From: Carettochelys insculpta
Taxonomy: Eukaryota; Chordata; Testudines; Carettochelyidae
Assembly: GCF_033958435.1 (NCBI RefSeq)
Contig: NC_134138.1
Location: 178,916,798 to 178,980,797, forward strand
Reading direction: 5' to 3'
Length of the DNA stretch: 64,000 nt
The position numbers and the translations under genes are program-made. Below are positions 33,561 through 43,989 of this stretch, piece after piece (within the stretch, counting starts at the first letter, position 1; every line of letters begins with the position of its first letter). The notes beneath the pieces are model-generated. The model saw nothing but the letters and a program-made list of their open reading frames with translations. It searched no databases and was not told where the DNA came from.

Positions 33561-34959
33561 AAATCTTGGTAATGTAGCACATGGGGTATCTACATTAAAA
33601 GCAGACAGTAAAGAAAAAATATGTAAGCAAACTCAGTTTCAGTGATTTTGTTTTGTGAATGATATATATGGCTATAAAGGGAAAGATTTTCAAAGGTACA
33701 AAAGGCTGGTAGGCACTTAAATCCATTAAATGTCTATCCCATTTTACATATCTATTTCATTTACAAAACACAGAAATTTAATTTGAGTTCCAGATGGTGG
33801 CTGGCCATGTGTATGCACGGAAGGAGAGGCTGTCGCCCCCTTGTCATAATTGAGGCCTATTAGGCCAATCCGAGTTTTCAACTAAACTGACACAGATTGG
33901 GTACAAGGTTCATGAATTGTTGCAGTGATCTGTTGTATAACATTTATAAAGATGTAAAAAAGACCTGTCCATCACTGTGCCACCAGGAGGGCCCCGCATG
34001 ATAAATGTGAGATTTGTGTTTTCTCTTTCCCTCTCTAACCTGTCCCTTTCAGTTCCCCTCTACCTTATTCCTGCCCCCTCTCATATACATGAAATCAAGG
34101 GAAGAACAGCACCATTGAGAATGAGGTGACCCCTCCAGCACTGCTTAGCCTCCAAAAGACCAGGAAGAAAGAGGGACCCCGACCAGGCCAGCCAAATGGT
34201 GTTCCAACCAATGGTGTTCCTGATGTCATGAGCTGGGGTCCAAACCAAACGATGCCATGGCAACATGCAAGTCAAAAGGTATCCAGTTTTTGATTAGCTG
34301 TGTTGTATTCTAAGGAGCTCAACAAAAGGCATTTATCCTCCATCATTTACTATCCTATCACTTCTCTCCCTCTTGTGCCCATCTGTTTTGTCTCAAGCTA
34401 GAAATGGCTGTCATTTTCAATTCAAAATTTAATAGAACCAACACTTTCTTCTTTACTAACAAGGACTACTTAGCCTAGTAAGAGATTCTGAGGAATGATG
34501 CCTCTTTCTGTGACGAGACTGATAGGTTTGATTAAATTTGCTTTGCATAAACACTCTATTTCTATTTGTATGCTTTTTGCCTTCTTTTGAGCCTTCTCCA
34601 GTTGCACCTCAATAAATAATTAATCTCTGACATTTCTTTTTAGTGTGTTGCCTATGTAAACTAAGCTGGATGTGGTCTCCCTACTTGGAACTCCAAAACT
34701 CATTTGAAATGATTAATGTTGTCGAGTGACATGGTCTTAACACGTTCTACTCTTTGGGCCCATAGAGTCCATCTAAATTAATAAAATACTTATATGGATT
34801 GTTTTGGCACAAATCCCACAACAATGATGTTCTGAACAAAGGGACTGATTCCTACTTGTATCAGTTACACAGATGCATGTTGCATGTTTGGAGGCTCATT
34901 CCAAGACCAAGGAAGCAGTGGGAGTCCTTCCATTGGCTTAAATGTATTTTTAGTTGAGA
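33561..34959. other. No recognised gene
   Basis: A+T-rich, with one worn old-repeat-like patch at 33685-33735 (TTTTCAAAGGTACAAAAGG). Nothing else supported. Confidence 0.4.
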
Positions 34960-35330
34960 CCTTTAAAGCACAGCAGGAGCAGACATGTTCTTTCTGCAGA
35001 TCAAGAAGTTCAGGCCCACCACTGGGGGAGAAGGGGTGGAAGGGGCAGTAGGGGCAGTTGCCCAATGTTTCAAAAGGTCATGGAGTAACAGCTGCCATGT
35101 AACAGTGCTGGATCCCTTTTAACTGCCATGACAGAGATATTGATCTGCTTCAGGTGGCTGTGAGGGAAGACAGGGGTAACATACTAGTCTGGGCAGTGCT
35201 GAGGGCTGAATGTCCTGTCCCTCTCCCTTCTGCCTTTGGCCCTGCCCTTTCTGGGTCACAGAGCAAGGCCCCCAGTCCCACCTTGTCCTAGGCCTGTGAT
35301 GGCTGTCGGCACCACTGAGAAAGCTACAAG
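34960..35330. repeat. G+C-rich dispersed repeat, unclassified
   Basis: Contains GGCAGTGCTGAGGGCTGAATG and CCTCTCCCTTCTGCCT, phrases paralleled at 48180-48535 (GGCAGTGCTAAGGGCTGGCTG and CTACCTCCTTCTGCCTG). Two copies of the same unknown repeat are therefore likely in this window. Confidence 0.45.
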
Positions 35331-35640
35331 AGACATTATAGTTCTGCTTTTCAGGGCATCTGAACAGGGAGACCAATGGGAACTTTGGGTATTTAGGACC
35401 TCTAAATCTTCTGTCTTTCTTGGATGGTGCCTACTGTATTTTTCTCACTAGGCTTGTGCACATCCCCACTAATATTCAATGTAGCAATATGGCTAATGTA
35501 CAAGGCCTTTATGTTGTTCTGTGTCAGCTTTATTTACTTTAAACTGTTTACGAGTGGCATTTTTAGGGCAATAAGAACTGTGCTTTACCTAGTCAGGACT
35601 TCATGGTACCAGATTATTCTAGGGATATAGGTGGACATGG

Positions 35641-35654
35641 AAAAAAAAAAAAAA
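35641..35654. repeat. Poly-A tract
   Basis: Run of 14 A with no retroposed sequence recognised upstream. Confidence 0.9.
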
Positions 35655-35904
35655 GAAGAATGACAATACATTTGGAACTCCGCCACAAGAATCAAAGAAC
35701 ACGGCCACTGCAGTATGTAGTTATGGTTGTACACACTGCTGTTAAGTACAGACAAGCACTATTTCACACAAATGTTGCCGAAGGCTAAGTTATCCTGGGA
35801 ATATGGAAAGGGGTGCATGTGGCTAGCCCTGAACAAAGGAAATAGTCGTTACTCAGAGTTGAAATAAAGATGTGGGTCTCAGAGTAATTTGCTGCCAGGC
35901 CAGT

Positions 35905-36012
35905 AATTAGATGGTGGAACTATTATTCCTACTTTAAAGACTGGGTGCTGAGAATGAAAGGATAAATGATTTGTCCAAAGCCCCAGAATGACTGTGATAG
36001 AACTGAGATTAG
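35905..36012 (-). mobile_element. MIR/CORE-like SINE fragment
   Basis: ACTATTATTCCTACTTTAAAGACTGGGTGC..ATGATTTGTCCAAAGCCCCAG matches in outline the reverse complement of the conserved MIR core ('tattatccccattttaca..gtgacttgcccaaggtc'). Confidence 0.6.
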
Positions 36013-36189
36013 CACGCAGAAGTATAGCTGGTCATGAATTTTTCAATTAAACATTTCTTCACTTAAAAATGCCAATTCCTCAAAACCAACGCTTCCTCAT
36101 GTCCAGTAGATACGTCGCTGTTAGCAGGTATATTACTTAGCTCCTGAACCCAAGGAAATATTTATGAGTGAGACAGCAAAAGAGATGCT

Positions 36190-36530
36190 CAGAGCTCAAA
36201 ATAACCAATAGACAGAACACTGACCTGTGATAGAGGAAACTAAGGTTTGAATTCAAGTTCTTCCTGATTCAAACTAGACATACTCTTTCTCTCTCTCTCT
36301 CTCTTCTCTACCCGCCATCCCCTGCACCCCAAAGCTATTCCACTCCATATAAATAATTCAGTATTCATTCTAGAAAACAGAGAGAATAACTTTACAGCCT
36401 GGTGGTTATGACACTCATCTGGGACCTGAGTAAATTAGGCAAAAGAGAAATTTTAATATGGGTCTCCCGCCATATCACAGGTGAGTGCCCCACCAATAGT
36501 TCAGTGATTAGTTTAGGATGGAGGTTTGTC
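36190..36530. mobile_element. tRNA-derived SINE units, partly inverted
   Basis: Three tRNA-like pieces stand close together. At 36196-36280 a unit reads CAGAACACTGACCTG then AAGGTTTGAATTCAAGTTC (B-box-like), followed by (CT)n. At 36397-36420 a second head reads AGCCTGGTGGTTATGACAC, TCATCTGGGACC. At about 36465-36515 the reverse complement of a third head reads GGTGGGGCACTCACCTG. The block ATAAATAATTCAGTATTCATTCTAG before the second head is typical of a turtle repeat I recognise with the same head. Confidence 0.55.
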
Positions 36531-38134
36531 TCATGTTTTTTATGAAGATTTTTTGAAAGTTTGTGTTTGGAATGATCCACATCATCATGAAAATCAAAGT
36601 TCAGAGCCCCATTATTTTGTGGGGGAAAGCCGTTCTCCTTTTCCAGCCAAAGTTACTCAGGAGATTATAAATCCCACTCAATCCAATAAATGATACACAT
36701 GCAATAAAATATTCCCAATTCCAATTTTATTTATGAGAACATATGCACATCCCAAACGGATTCTCTTTTTTGAAGAGTAGCTGCTTCAAGCTTCTATCTG
36801 TATTTTATCATAAAAGCTTATTATAGTTGTGTTAAAAACATAAAAGGAAGATTGATCACTTTTTGACAAAAGTGAATAATGAGTTGTTTATTGCTATGGA
36901 GTAAATTTAGAGGCATGCTCCTTGAGAAAAAAAAATCAATAAAAAGCCATAGCCTATGGCTTCAGAGATTATTTAATTGAAAGATATTTATGTTCTTTCC
37001 CATTACTAGGAAATATAAGTAACAGTATAATACATTCCCCACATACAGAAGTTAAGAATAATTGGCTCAATAAATTATGTTATTCTAAGGAACAGCAAAA
37101 ATCAGTTTGAATATTCTCCCAGTGGTGTTATGATCTACTTGCTGTAGCAACCTCAAGCAGTAATCCATTTTTTTTGATGACATCACTTGTAAAAATTTTA
37201 CAATAATAAAACTTTCCTGAGCTACCTGATAAATGTCCCAATTTTACAAACTACCGGTTTTTTACTACTCTCTTTTTAACTGTCAGTTTCTGTAGTCCCC
37301 TGGTTTGAATACATTGTAAGAAGTGTTAACACTGATCTCCAGTACTGTGCATTGACTCTTTCGGAGCATTTTGAAAACTATGACAGAACAAATTATTTTC
37401 AATTTGTTTTGGGAACATAAATTTGGACTTACGGTTCTTCCTAGTAACAAGCAAGAGGCAGGTAAATTTTAGAGGACTTAACTTCACTGATTTGTGATTA
37501 ATTATAAAGACTTACATACTGTTTTGTAACTTAATTATGACCATTTAGAACACAAAACTCTCTGATCATACCCTTGCCAATAGCTATCAGAATTATTGTA
37601 GGGGATATTGTATAAGATAAGATAAGGATGCAATATATAGATATAAAAAATAACTCAGTTGTCACATCCCCTCATGTGGGTTATTCATTCACATAATTTC
37701 ACTTCAGTTAATGTCAAGCAGAGGCAGGAACCAACCATACATTTGTGGTATTATACCTTCATGCAGAAAGAGGGCAATAAAACCAAATGGAATGAAATAA
37801 TTATTACTGTATGAGTTATAAAGTGGTAATGCAGCGCTTTCATTTCATGGGATCCCAAAGTAATTCTCAAGTTTAATACATAGTACATACAGAGAGAGAG
37901 AGCAAAAGAAATGGGCGAAACTCTGCATAATATTCAGAGTCACTGCAGAGCTTTCATTCATAAAGAGATCCACAAGTGGTAAACTGCATGTTATGCACAT
38001 TGTCTACATTAGATGACTGAAGGGACAGTGACTCTTGGGAGATTTGAGGCAATAGTTCAACAGCCTTGAGGGATTTCAAACCTGATTCTTGAACTAGGCT
38101 ACTCCCCCTAACGGCACCACATTAATTAAAGAAC
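36531..38134. other. A+T-rich stretch without recognised gene
   Basis: 1.6 kb with no ORF of note. A short GA run at about 37892-37903. Confidence 0.45.
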
Positions 38135-38335
38135 CAAATTTTCAAATACATTTAGGTGCTTAAGGATGCAGAGCAGTGCCTAACGGGACTTACAAAAGCT
38201 CTTGAGGAAGTTATGTTCCTAATTTCTCTGGAAGTCAATGGAGTTAAGCGCCCAAAATGCTCAAGTGCTTTTTACATGTCTTTAGGTACACATTTGTATC
38301 TCTAGGCAGTTAAACACTTCTCAAAATTTGGCCCA
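38135..38335. repeat. Ancient amniote foldback repeat
   Basis: Left half AAATTTTCAAATACATTTAGGTGC and right half AGTTAAACACTTCTCAAAATTTGG are inverted relatives around a centre containing GGAAGTCAATGGAGTTAAG. Matches the 'TTTTCAAAAGTGacttagGC' class of old amniote repeats. Confidence 0.5.
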
Positions 38336-38447
38336 CAATCTGTAGCAGCCTTATGTTCTTAAATAGAAACACTGAAACAGACTGCCACCTCCTTGTGCCA
38401 GTACTTCTGAATCCATCTCAGTTTAGGCTATACAGGTGAAGTGAATA

Positions 38448-39232
38448 CAGGTTGAACCTCTGTAGTCCAGCACTCACTCGTCTGACAACATCTGTAACCC
38501 AGCATGATTTTAGTTAGCTGAACGACCACTTACCATGGCTGTGGCCAAATTTCCTGTGGTCCCATAAAGTTTGTATACAGCCACCAGCCTTGGCTTTCAG
38601 GCTACTTGTACGCAAGAGTGTTTTTCTGGCAAAACTGGGCTTTTGTCGGGATAAACTACAGAGCTTCTACATACAAAATGCAATTTGTTGACAGTTTGTG
38701 AACAAAACCTGACACATCTGCCAGCAGCATTATACTGCTCTCTGTTCATGCATACCACCTTTCTCAACAGTGTTCTGTCAAACAAACAGCTGTGAAGATG
38801 CTCCAGGACACTTTTGTCAACAGACAGGACTTCTGGTTCACCAGGCAGCCCTGTTTGCTGTGCTTCCAGTCAGCTGTTCTGTTGAACACAGCTGGGCCGT
38901 CTGGCTGCTCTCTGACAACAGAACAGATTGCTCTTTCAATCCACCTTTGCGTGTAGATGCAATCTGTTGACAGAAGTTTTGCCAGGGAAATCCCTTCTGA
39001 CAGTGACTTCTGTCAACTGAGGTGTCTCGCGTAGATGTAGCCTCAGTGCTCTGTGCTGTTATTTAGCTGTAATTTACCCTAAATGTCTTCCAAGAAACCA
39101 GTAATCCATGGAATTACTGCTAGAAAATATTGGTTTTTCTGCTAGAAAATATTGACCTTCTGTGGTCTGGCAAATTCTATTGTTTGGCACCATTCCGGTC
39201 CCAAGGGTGCCAGACAAGAGAGGTTCAACCTG
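38448..39232. mobile_element. TA-flanked DNA transposon interrupted by a MITE
   Basis: Ends CAGGTTGAACCTCT and AGAGGTTCAACCTG are perfect 14-bp inverted repeats, with TA outside on both sides (38446-38447 and 39233-39234), as in Tc1/mariner superfamily insertions. Without the internal MITE and its duplication the element is about 339 bp. That fits the 333-bp sister copy at 62519-62851, which lies in the opposite orientation and aligns across most of its length. Confidence 0.85.
38600..39042. mobile_element. Nested MITE with TCA target duplication
   Basis: A 443-bp element with ends GGCTACTTGTACGCAAGA and, from the right, GGCTACATCTACGCGAGA. TCA flanks both ends (38597-38599 and 39043-39045). 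The interior has CTGTTGACAG and TTTTGTCAACAG variants like 6383-6796. The sister transposon at 62519-62851 shows the uninterrupted site, supporting a 3-bp duplication and hence a Harbinger-type origin. Confidence 0.88.
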
Positions 39233-39255
39233 TATTTCTCTTTTGCAAGCCTGTA

Positions 39256-39485
39256 CTGAAAAAGCTTGATTATCTAGCACTCTGATAACTGGCATATTGA
39301 GTTAACCAGAAAGACACAGGGCTGGCTGATTTGCTGGGGCCGGCTGCCTGGTTAGGGCCAGCTGGCTTGGGACTGGCTGACTGGCCAGTGGCAGTGGGGT
39401 CACCAGCCTCATGCCAATATCCAGCAGATTTGATTATATGGCATCTCCAGGTACCCAATTCTGCCAGATAATAGAACTTCTACTG
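39256..39485. mobile_element. Second TA-flanked MITE, Tigger-like
   Basis: Left end CTGAAAAAGCTTGATTATCT, and from the right CAGTAGAAGTTCTATTATCT, with TA outside both. Internal GCTGGCTGATTTGCTGG-type repeats are G+C-rich. Stands 20 bp after the previous element. Confidence 0.55.
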
Positions 39486-40631
39486 TAGCTCAGTTTCTCA
39501 GCATAAATTCTGGCCAAACTCCAAACCATACGTAGACATGAAAAAGTAAAATAAATGGAAAGAAAAAAAGCCAGGCCCACAGCACTTGTCCAAAGAAAGT
39601 AAACTGAAATTTTGCAATTTGTCCCTTGGATACTAACTCTCTGGCTCTGTGTTATCCTATAGACCTCCCCCGCCAAGAAAATAAACTGCATTACAAATAG
39701 ATGGAGATGGAGTCCAATGGTTATCACCTTTTCTTTCCTCAAATTAATTCACATTCAGAAAAAAGAAATCCTCCATATGATTAATTATAGTAATTGAGTT
39801 CGTCTCAGAACAACAAAAGCAATGCAGTTGGAGGAGAGAGAGAAATAAATGTTTAGCTTGTATGGAAAATACTGCTATTAAGTCTATTTATAAGACCATA
39901 CTCAAACACAATTTGGATTCATTGTTCTTCCACACTATTCCAATTTCTATTTGAAATTCAAGATTCAGAGAATATGAGAATTCATTTCTCCTGTAACTGA
40001 CAAAACTAGCCCATAGGAAACTTAATATAATTCAAGATATAAGTCAAAGATAACATGGTCAACACTAACTTCTCGTGCAATTTTGTCTTAGTTGCTACTG
40101 TTTCTTAGAAGGAACAAGCAACTCGGAGCAGAATAGAAGCAATACATAGTCCCTTCAGAAGAAGCCATACTGCAAACAAACTGTGATGTGTAAATGTAAC
40201 CCATTTAAAGCACCATGTAACTGTGAAGTGCTTTATAAAGTACAAGTCTGAGATTCAATTATAAAGCTGTTATCATAGTTCAAAAGATGCTTCACTCATT
40301 CAACACATCATTTTAATCATATGGTGTGTTCTTTAGATTACCATTTTGACCAAAATACTTCTCTCTAAGGCCAAAAGGACCCTTGATACATAAGACTTAT
40401 GTAAAGAGAGCAGATGGGCAAGTAATATGCTGACATTTTACAGAGCCACTTTTCAGAGACACACATTTCATTTATGTGCCTCTAAAAGAAGTGGTAGCCA
40501 GCTTAGCTAGTCCCTCCTTTACCAGTATAAATGAAGTGTTCTTCTGTGAGTCCCATTTTCCATTGTCTTTCACATTCTCTGATTGCTCTTTCAATGAGTT
40601 AGGCATGTAGTGCAAACTAAATATATACACT
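39486..40631. other. A+T-rich stretch without recognised feature
   Basis: The minus-strand ORF at 39434-39742 straddles the MITE end and has no domain motif. Nothing else supported. Confidence 0.45.
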
Positions 40632-41243
40632 TAGGCCTCTATGAAACTCACTGCCACAGGACTGTGAAACAGGGTCTCCCACCATGAAGTCTGATCTTAT
40701 ATACGCTTTAAACCCTGTACTGCACAGATTTCATGGGGCAGACTAGCTTACCTCACATGAACGGTTCTGGCCCAAAAGGGTTATTTGCACATGGGGGTGT
40801 CAAAGTATTGCCACCTGTACTTCTGTGTTGCCTTCAAATCTGGGTGATCAGAGAGTGGCAGCTGTTGGCCTGGTGCTCAGCTATGAAGGCAGCACCCCAC
40901 CATCAGCAGTAAGGGCAGAACTGCCTTACCATGCCATCATTACTTCTGTGTTGCTGGCTGGCTGCGACTCTGCCTTCAGCCCAGCCAGCAGCCATCGCTC
41001 TTCAACTGCTTGGTTCTGAAGGCAGTGCAGATGCCTGAAACTGAAAGAAGTAAGGGTAGCAGCAACACAGTGACCCTTACAATAATCTCTGACACCCTCC
41101 ACAACTCTTTTTTGGGTCAGGATCCCTATCATTAGAACACTCTCAGATTTCAGTTTTAAATAGCTAATCTCATGAAACTTTTTATTTTAAAACTCTTATG
41201 ATTGTGAAATTGACCAACATGGACCAGGAATTTGGTAGGACTA
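40632..41243. mobile_element. Non-autonomous DNA transposon, probably hAT-like
   Basis: The right part reads TTTTTTGGGTCAGGATCCC, GATTTCAGTTTTAAATAGCT, GAAATTGACCAACATGGACC and AATTTGGTAGGACTA. The left part reads GACTGTGAAACAGGGTCTCC and CAGATTTCATGGGGCAGAC. Between are G+C-rich inverted segments around ACTTCTGTGTTGC and GAAGTAAGG. This layout matches an abundant sauropsid repeat ending 'GAATTTGGTAGGGCCCTA'. Superfamily is inferred; no clear 8-bp duplication is seen. Confidence 0.6.
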
Positions 41244-41513
41244 TATAAATACAGGTGTAGACACACACACAATTTCCTTCAGCCAGCACAATCTATTTCC
41301 TACTTTGTTGCCTAAATTATGAAAAAAAGTGGAGGCGATGGTAAAGGAAGGCTACCTACATGGGCCATCAGTTTAGCCAAAATAGAGCTTTTAATATGCA
41401 AAACACATTCTTACTCCAAGAAAAGGCTGAACAATATTCCAGAGAAAACAGCAACAAGAAAGGAATATCTCTGAGATAAAAACATAGAAAATGTTTATTC
41501 TATTCACAAATAC

Positions 41514-42580
41514 TGTAGCCAGACAAAGTCTCCCCCTTACAAGACAGCTTGCTCGCTGCGCCCCCCCCCCCCCACCGAGGAGCACACAGGGCACGGAAAT
41601 GGCTGCTGACAGCAGAGTCTTTGATGCCCTCATTGAGGCCCAGATATGCTAGCTTATCGTGACCCTGAGAAGCAGAAAGTACAGCTAGAAGGCTAACAGG
41701 CCAGACTGTCAACAAGGGGTGGGGACGACCCTCAAGAAATCACCCCAGCTGGCATTGATCAATATGATGCACACACACAATCACCCAGAAGGGGACGTGC
41801 CCCGCCCGCACAAAAGAATGTCCTGTACTCCTAAATTGCTTATCTCTTGTCTTACAAGTGCAAACTAAGTAGAAATGCCCTTGTAACAAACTGGCGTCAC
41901 AAAGACAGACCAGTATGATCTGGCACCTTAGATAAGAAAGAGAATACGTAACCCAAAGGGGTATAAAAGATGGGCCCAGCAGAACTCTAACTCTGAGTGC
42001 ATTCCACCAACTACCTGCTGGTCGGGTCAGGTGATTGCCTCCCGAGGTCCACAGCTGGGGACGCCCAACCTCGTATTCATCTTTCCGCGGAATTGAGTGA
42101 CCGATCCAGCTTGGCTACGCTGGTATCGAGAGATGCAGAGAGGGTAAGATACACCCATGCTAGGTCTCTGACTTTTTTGTGCACAGCTAAAGAATTAGAG
42201 CTCTGTAACTAGATGTCATTGTGTCAAGATATCATTGTGTTAGATGGTAACAGATATCTTTGTATTGGATTGTAACGTAACTTGTTAACACCTGTACTTT
42301 GCTAGCATATAAGAAGTAAACAATAGCCTTTTGTAACCGCATGCTTATAACTGTAGCTTAAATAAACTTGTGACTAGTTAAGATCCAAGCCTAACCATTT
42401 TGTTAACCCTTTTGTCACTGCCACACAGCCGGCACAACAAAAAGAACTTTGACCGTTTGGTTACTACAGCCTGGCCGTGGGTGAGAGTGCTAGGAGCTGC
42501 CTGCTCTAACAGTAAAAAAACTGGGTTGCTTAGGACCCAGGGGAGTACCTCACCACACATTACCCGGCGACCGGCTAACA
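41514..42580 (+). mobile_element. Solo retroviral LTR with 5-bp target duplication
   Basis: A 1,067-bp LTR. It begins TGTAGCC and ends GGCTAACA, forming the expected TG..CA short inverted ends. AATAC stands on both sides (41509-41513 and 42581-42585). A TATAAAA box is at 41962-41968 and a polyadenylation signal AATAAA at 42361-42366, placing U3, R and U5 on the plus strand. No primer site, gag, pol or env follows, so it is a solo LTR left by recombination between two LTRs. Orientation follows from the signals. Virus family not determined. Confidence 0.85.
41561..41575. repeat. Poly-C tract in LTR U3
   Basis: A run of about 14 C within the U3 part of the solo LTR. Confidence 0.85.
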
Positions 42581-42585
42581 AATAC

Positions 42586-43275
42586 TCAGTCATTCTGCTT
42601 GGTGGCCTGAGGGCATTGTTTTGTCCACACTGTAAGTGGATTTAAAGATACCTGTAGAACATCCTGCTGCAGGAACAAATACAGATCTAGCAAGAGTCAA
42701 ATGAAGGAAAGGAAAGGAGCATGAAGGAAGCAGAGAAAACTGCCAAGAAATTTACAAAAAAAGCCATCAAATTGTCAAATCATCAGCAGGGAGATAGTCA
42801 GTACTCAGAAAAATGAAAACGAAAATGTTACAACGCTTATGATGTCCATATAGGTTTACGATAACGCTGTGGCATTTTAAGGCTCAAGCGTAACACGAGG
42901 GGTAAATCCTCATATTCCACACTAGAGTCTGCGTGACCTAGGGACAGAATTTCAGCTTTTTCCCATCCTGTGACTCCATACTTGCTTCCCTTCAGATATG
43001 ACCTGGCACCTTGTGTTCCAGTTCCCATGGAGTTTAATAAGCAATTTACCAGGAGTTTACCAAAGGGCATCCAGCGGACTTCTGGTATATGAGTATCATT
43101 GTGTGCAAACAATGCCAGATAATGGCATAGACTCTCTAGACCTGTGCAGCACTCAGTCATGAATCCTGGAATCATGTGCTTACATCAAAACCAAATATTT
43201 CCTTTAAAAATAATAAGTTTCTAGTCCTTGTGGTTTAAAGGGGTTTGAAATAATGATCCCAGTATAACTAGTATA
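42586..43275. other. No recognised gene
   Basis: Unique-looking DNA between the solo LTR and the next MITE. The 112-codon minus-strand ORF at 42837-43175 has no domain I recognise and no supporting context. Confidence 0.4.
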
Positions 43276-43985
43276 GGCTACGTCTACACGTGAAGCCTAC
43301 ATCGAAATAGCTTATTTCGATGTAGCAACATCGAAATAGGCTATTTCGATGAATAACGTCTACACGTCCTCCAGGGCTGGCAATGTCGATGTTCAACTTC
43401 GACGTTGCGCGGCACCACATCGAAATAGGCGCTGCGAGGGAACGTCTACACGCCAAAGTAGCACACATCGAAATAAGGGTGCCAGGAACAGCTGCAGACA
43501 GGGTCACAGGGCGGACTCAACAGCAAGCCGCTCCCTTAAAGGGCCCCTCCCAGACACAATTGCACTATACAACACAAGATACACAGAGCCTACAACTGGT
43601 TGCAGACCCTGTGCCTGCAGCATGGATCCCCAGCTGCCGCAGCAGCAGCCAGAAGCCCTGGGCTAAGGGCTGCTGCCCACGGTGACCATAGAGCCCCGCA
43701 GGGGCTGGAGAGAGAGCATCTCTCAACCCCCCAGCTGATGGCCGCCATGGAGGACCCGGCAATTTCGACGTTGCGGGACGCGGATCATCTACACGGTCCC
43801 TACTTCGACGTTCAACGTCGAAGTAGGGCGCTATTCCGATCCCCTCATGAGGTTAGCGACTTCGACATCTCGCTGCCTAACGTCGAAGTTAACTTCGAAA
43901 TAGCGCCCGACGCGTGTAGCCGCGACGGGCGCTATTTCGAAGTTAGTGCTGCTACTTCGAAGTAGCGTGCACGTGTAGACACAGC
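43276..43985. mobile_element. Harbinger-derived non-autonomous element, CpG-rich
   Basis: A 710-bp element with ends GGCTACGTCTACACGTG and, from the right, GCTGTGTCTACACGTGCAC, and subterminal copies of ACATCGAAATAG and TACTTCGAAGTAG. TATA abuts both ends (43272-43275 and 43986-43989). The interior includes CCTTAAAGGGCCCCTCCCA, also present in near-identical form in the autonomous-type element at about 57831-57850, and a G+C-rich piece with an ATG-start frame MDPQLPQQQPEALG. It is probably an internally deleted derivative of a related Harbinger. Retention of many CpG sites suggests a fairly recent insertion. Confidence 0.82.
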
Positions 43986-43989
43986 TATA

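Noticed and set aside
43349..43965. Overlapping ORFs of 100-121 codons in the CpG-rich element
   Set aside because: They run through inverted-repeat arms of a non-autonomous transposon; no domain.
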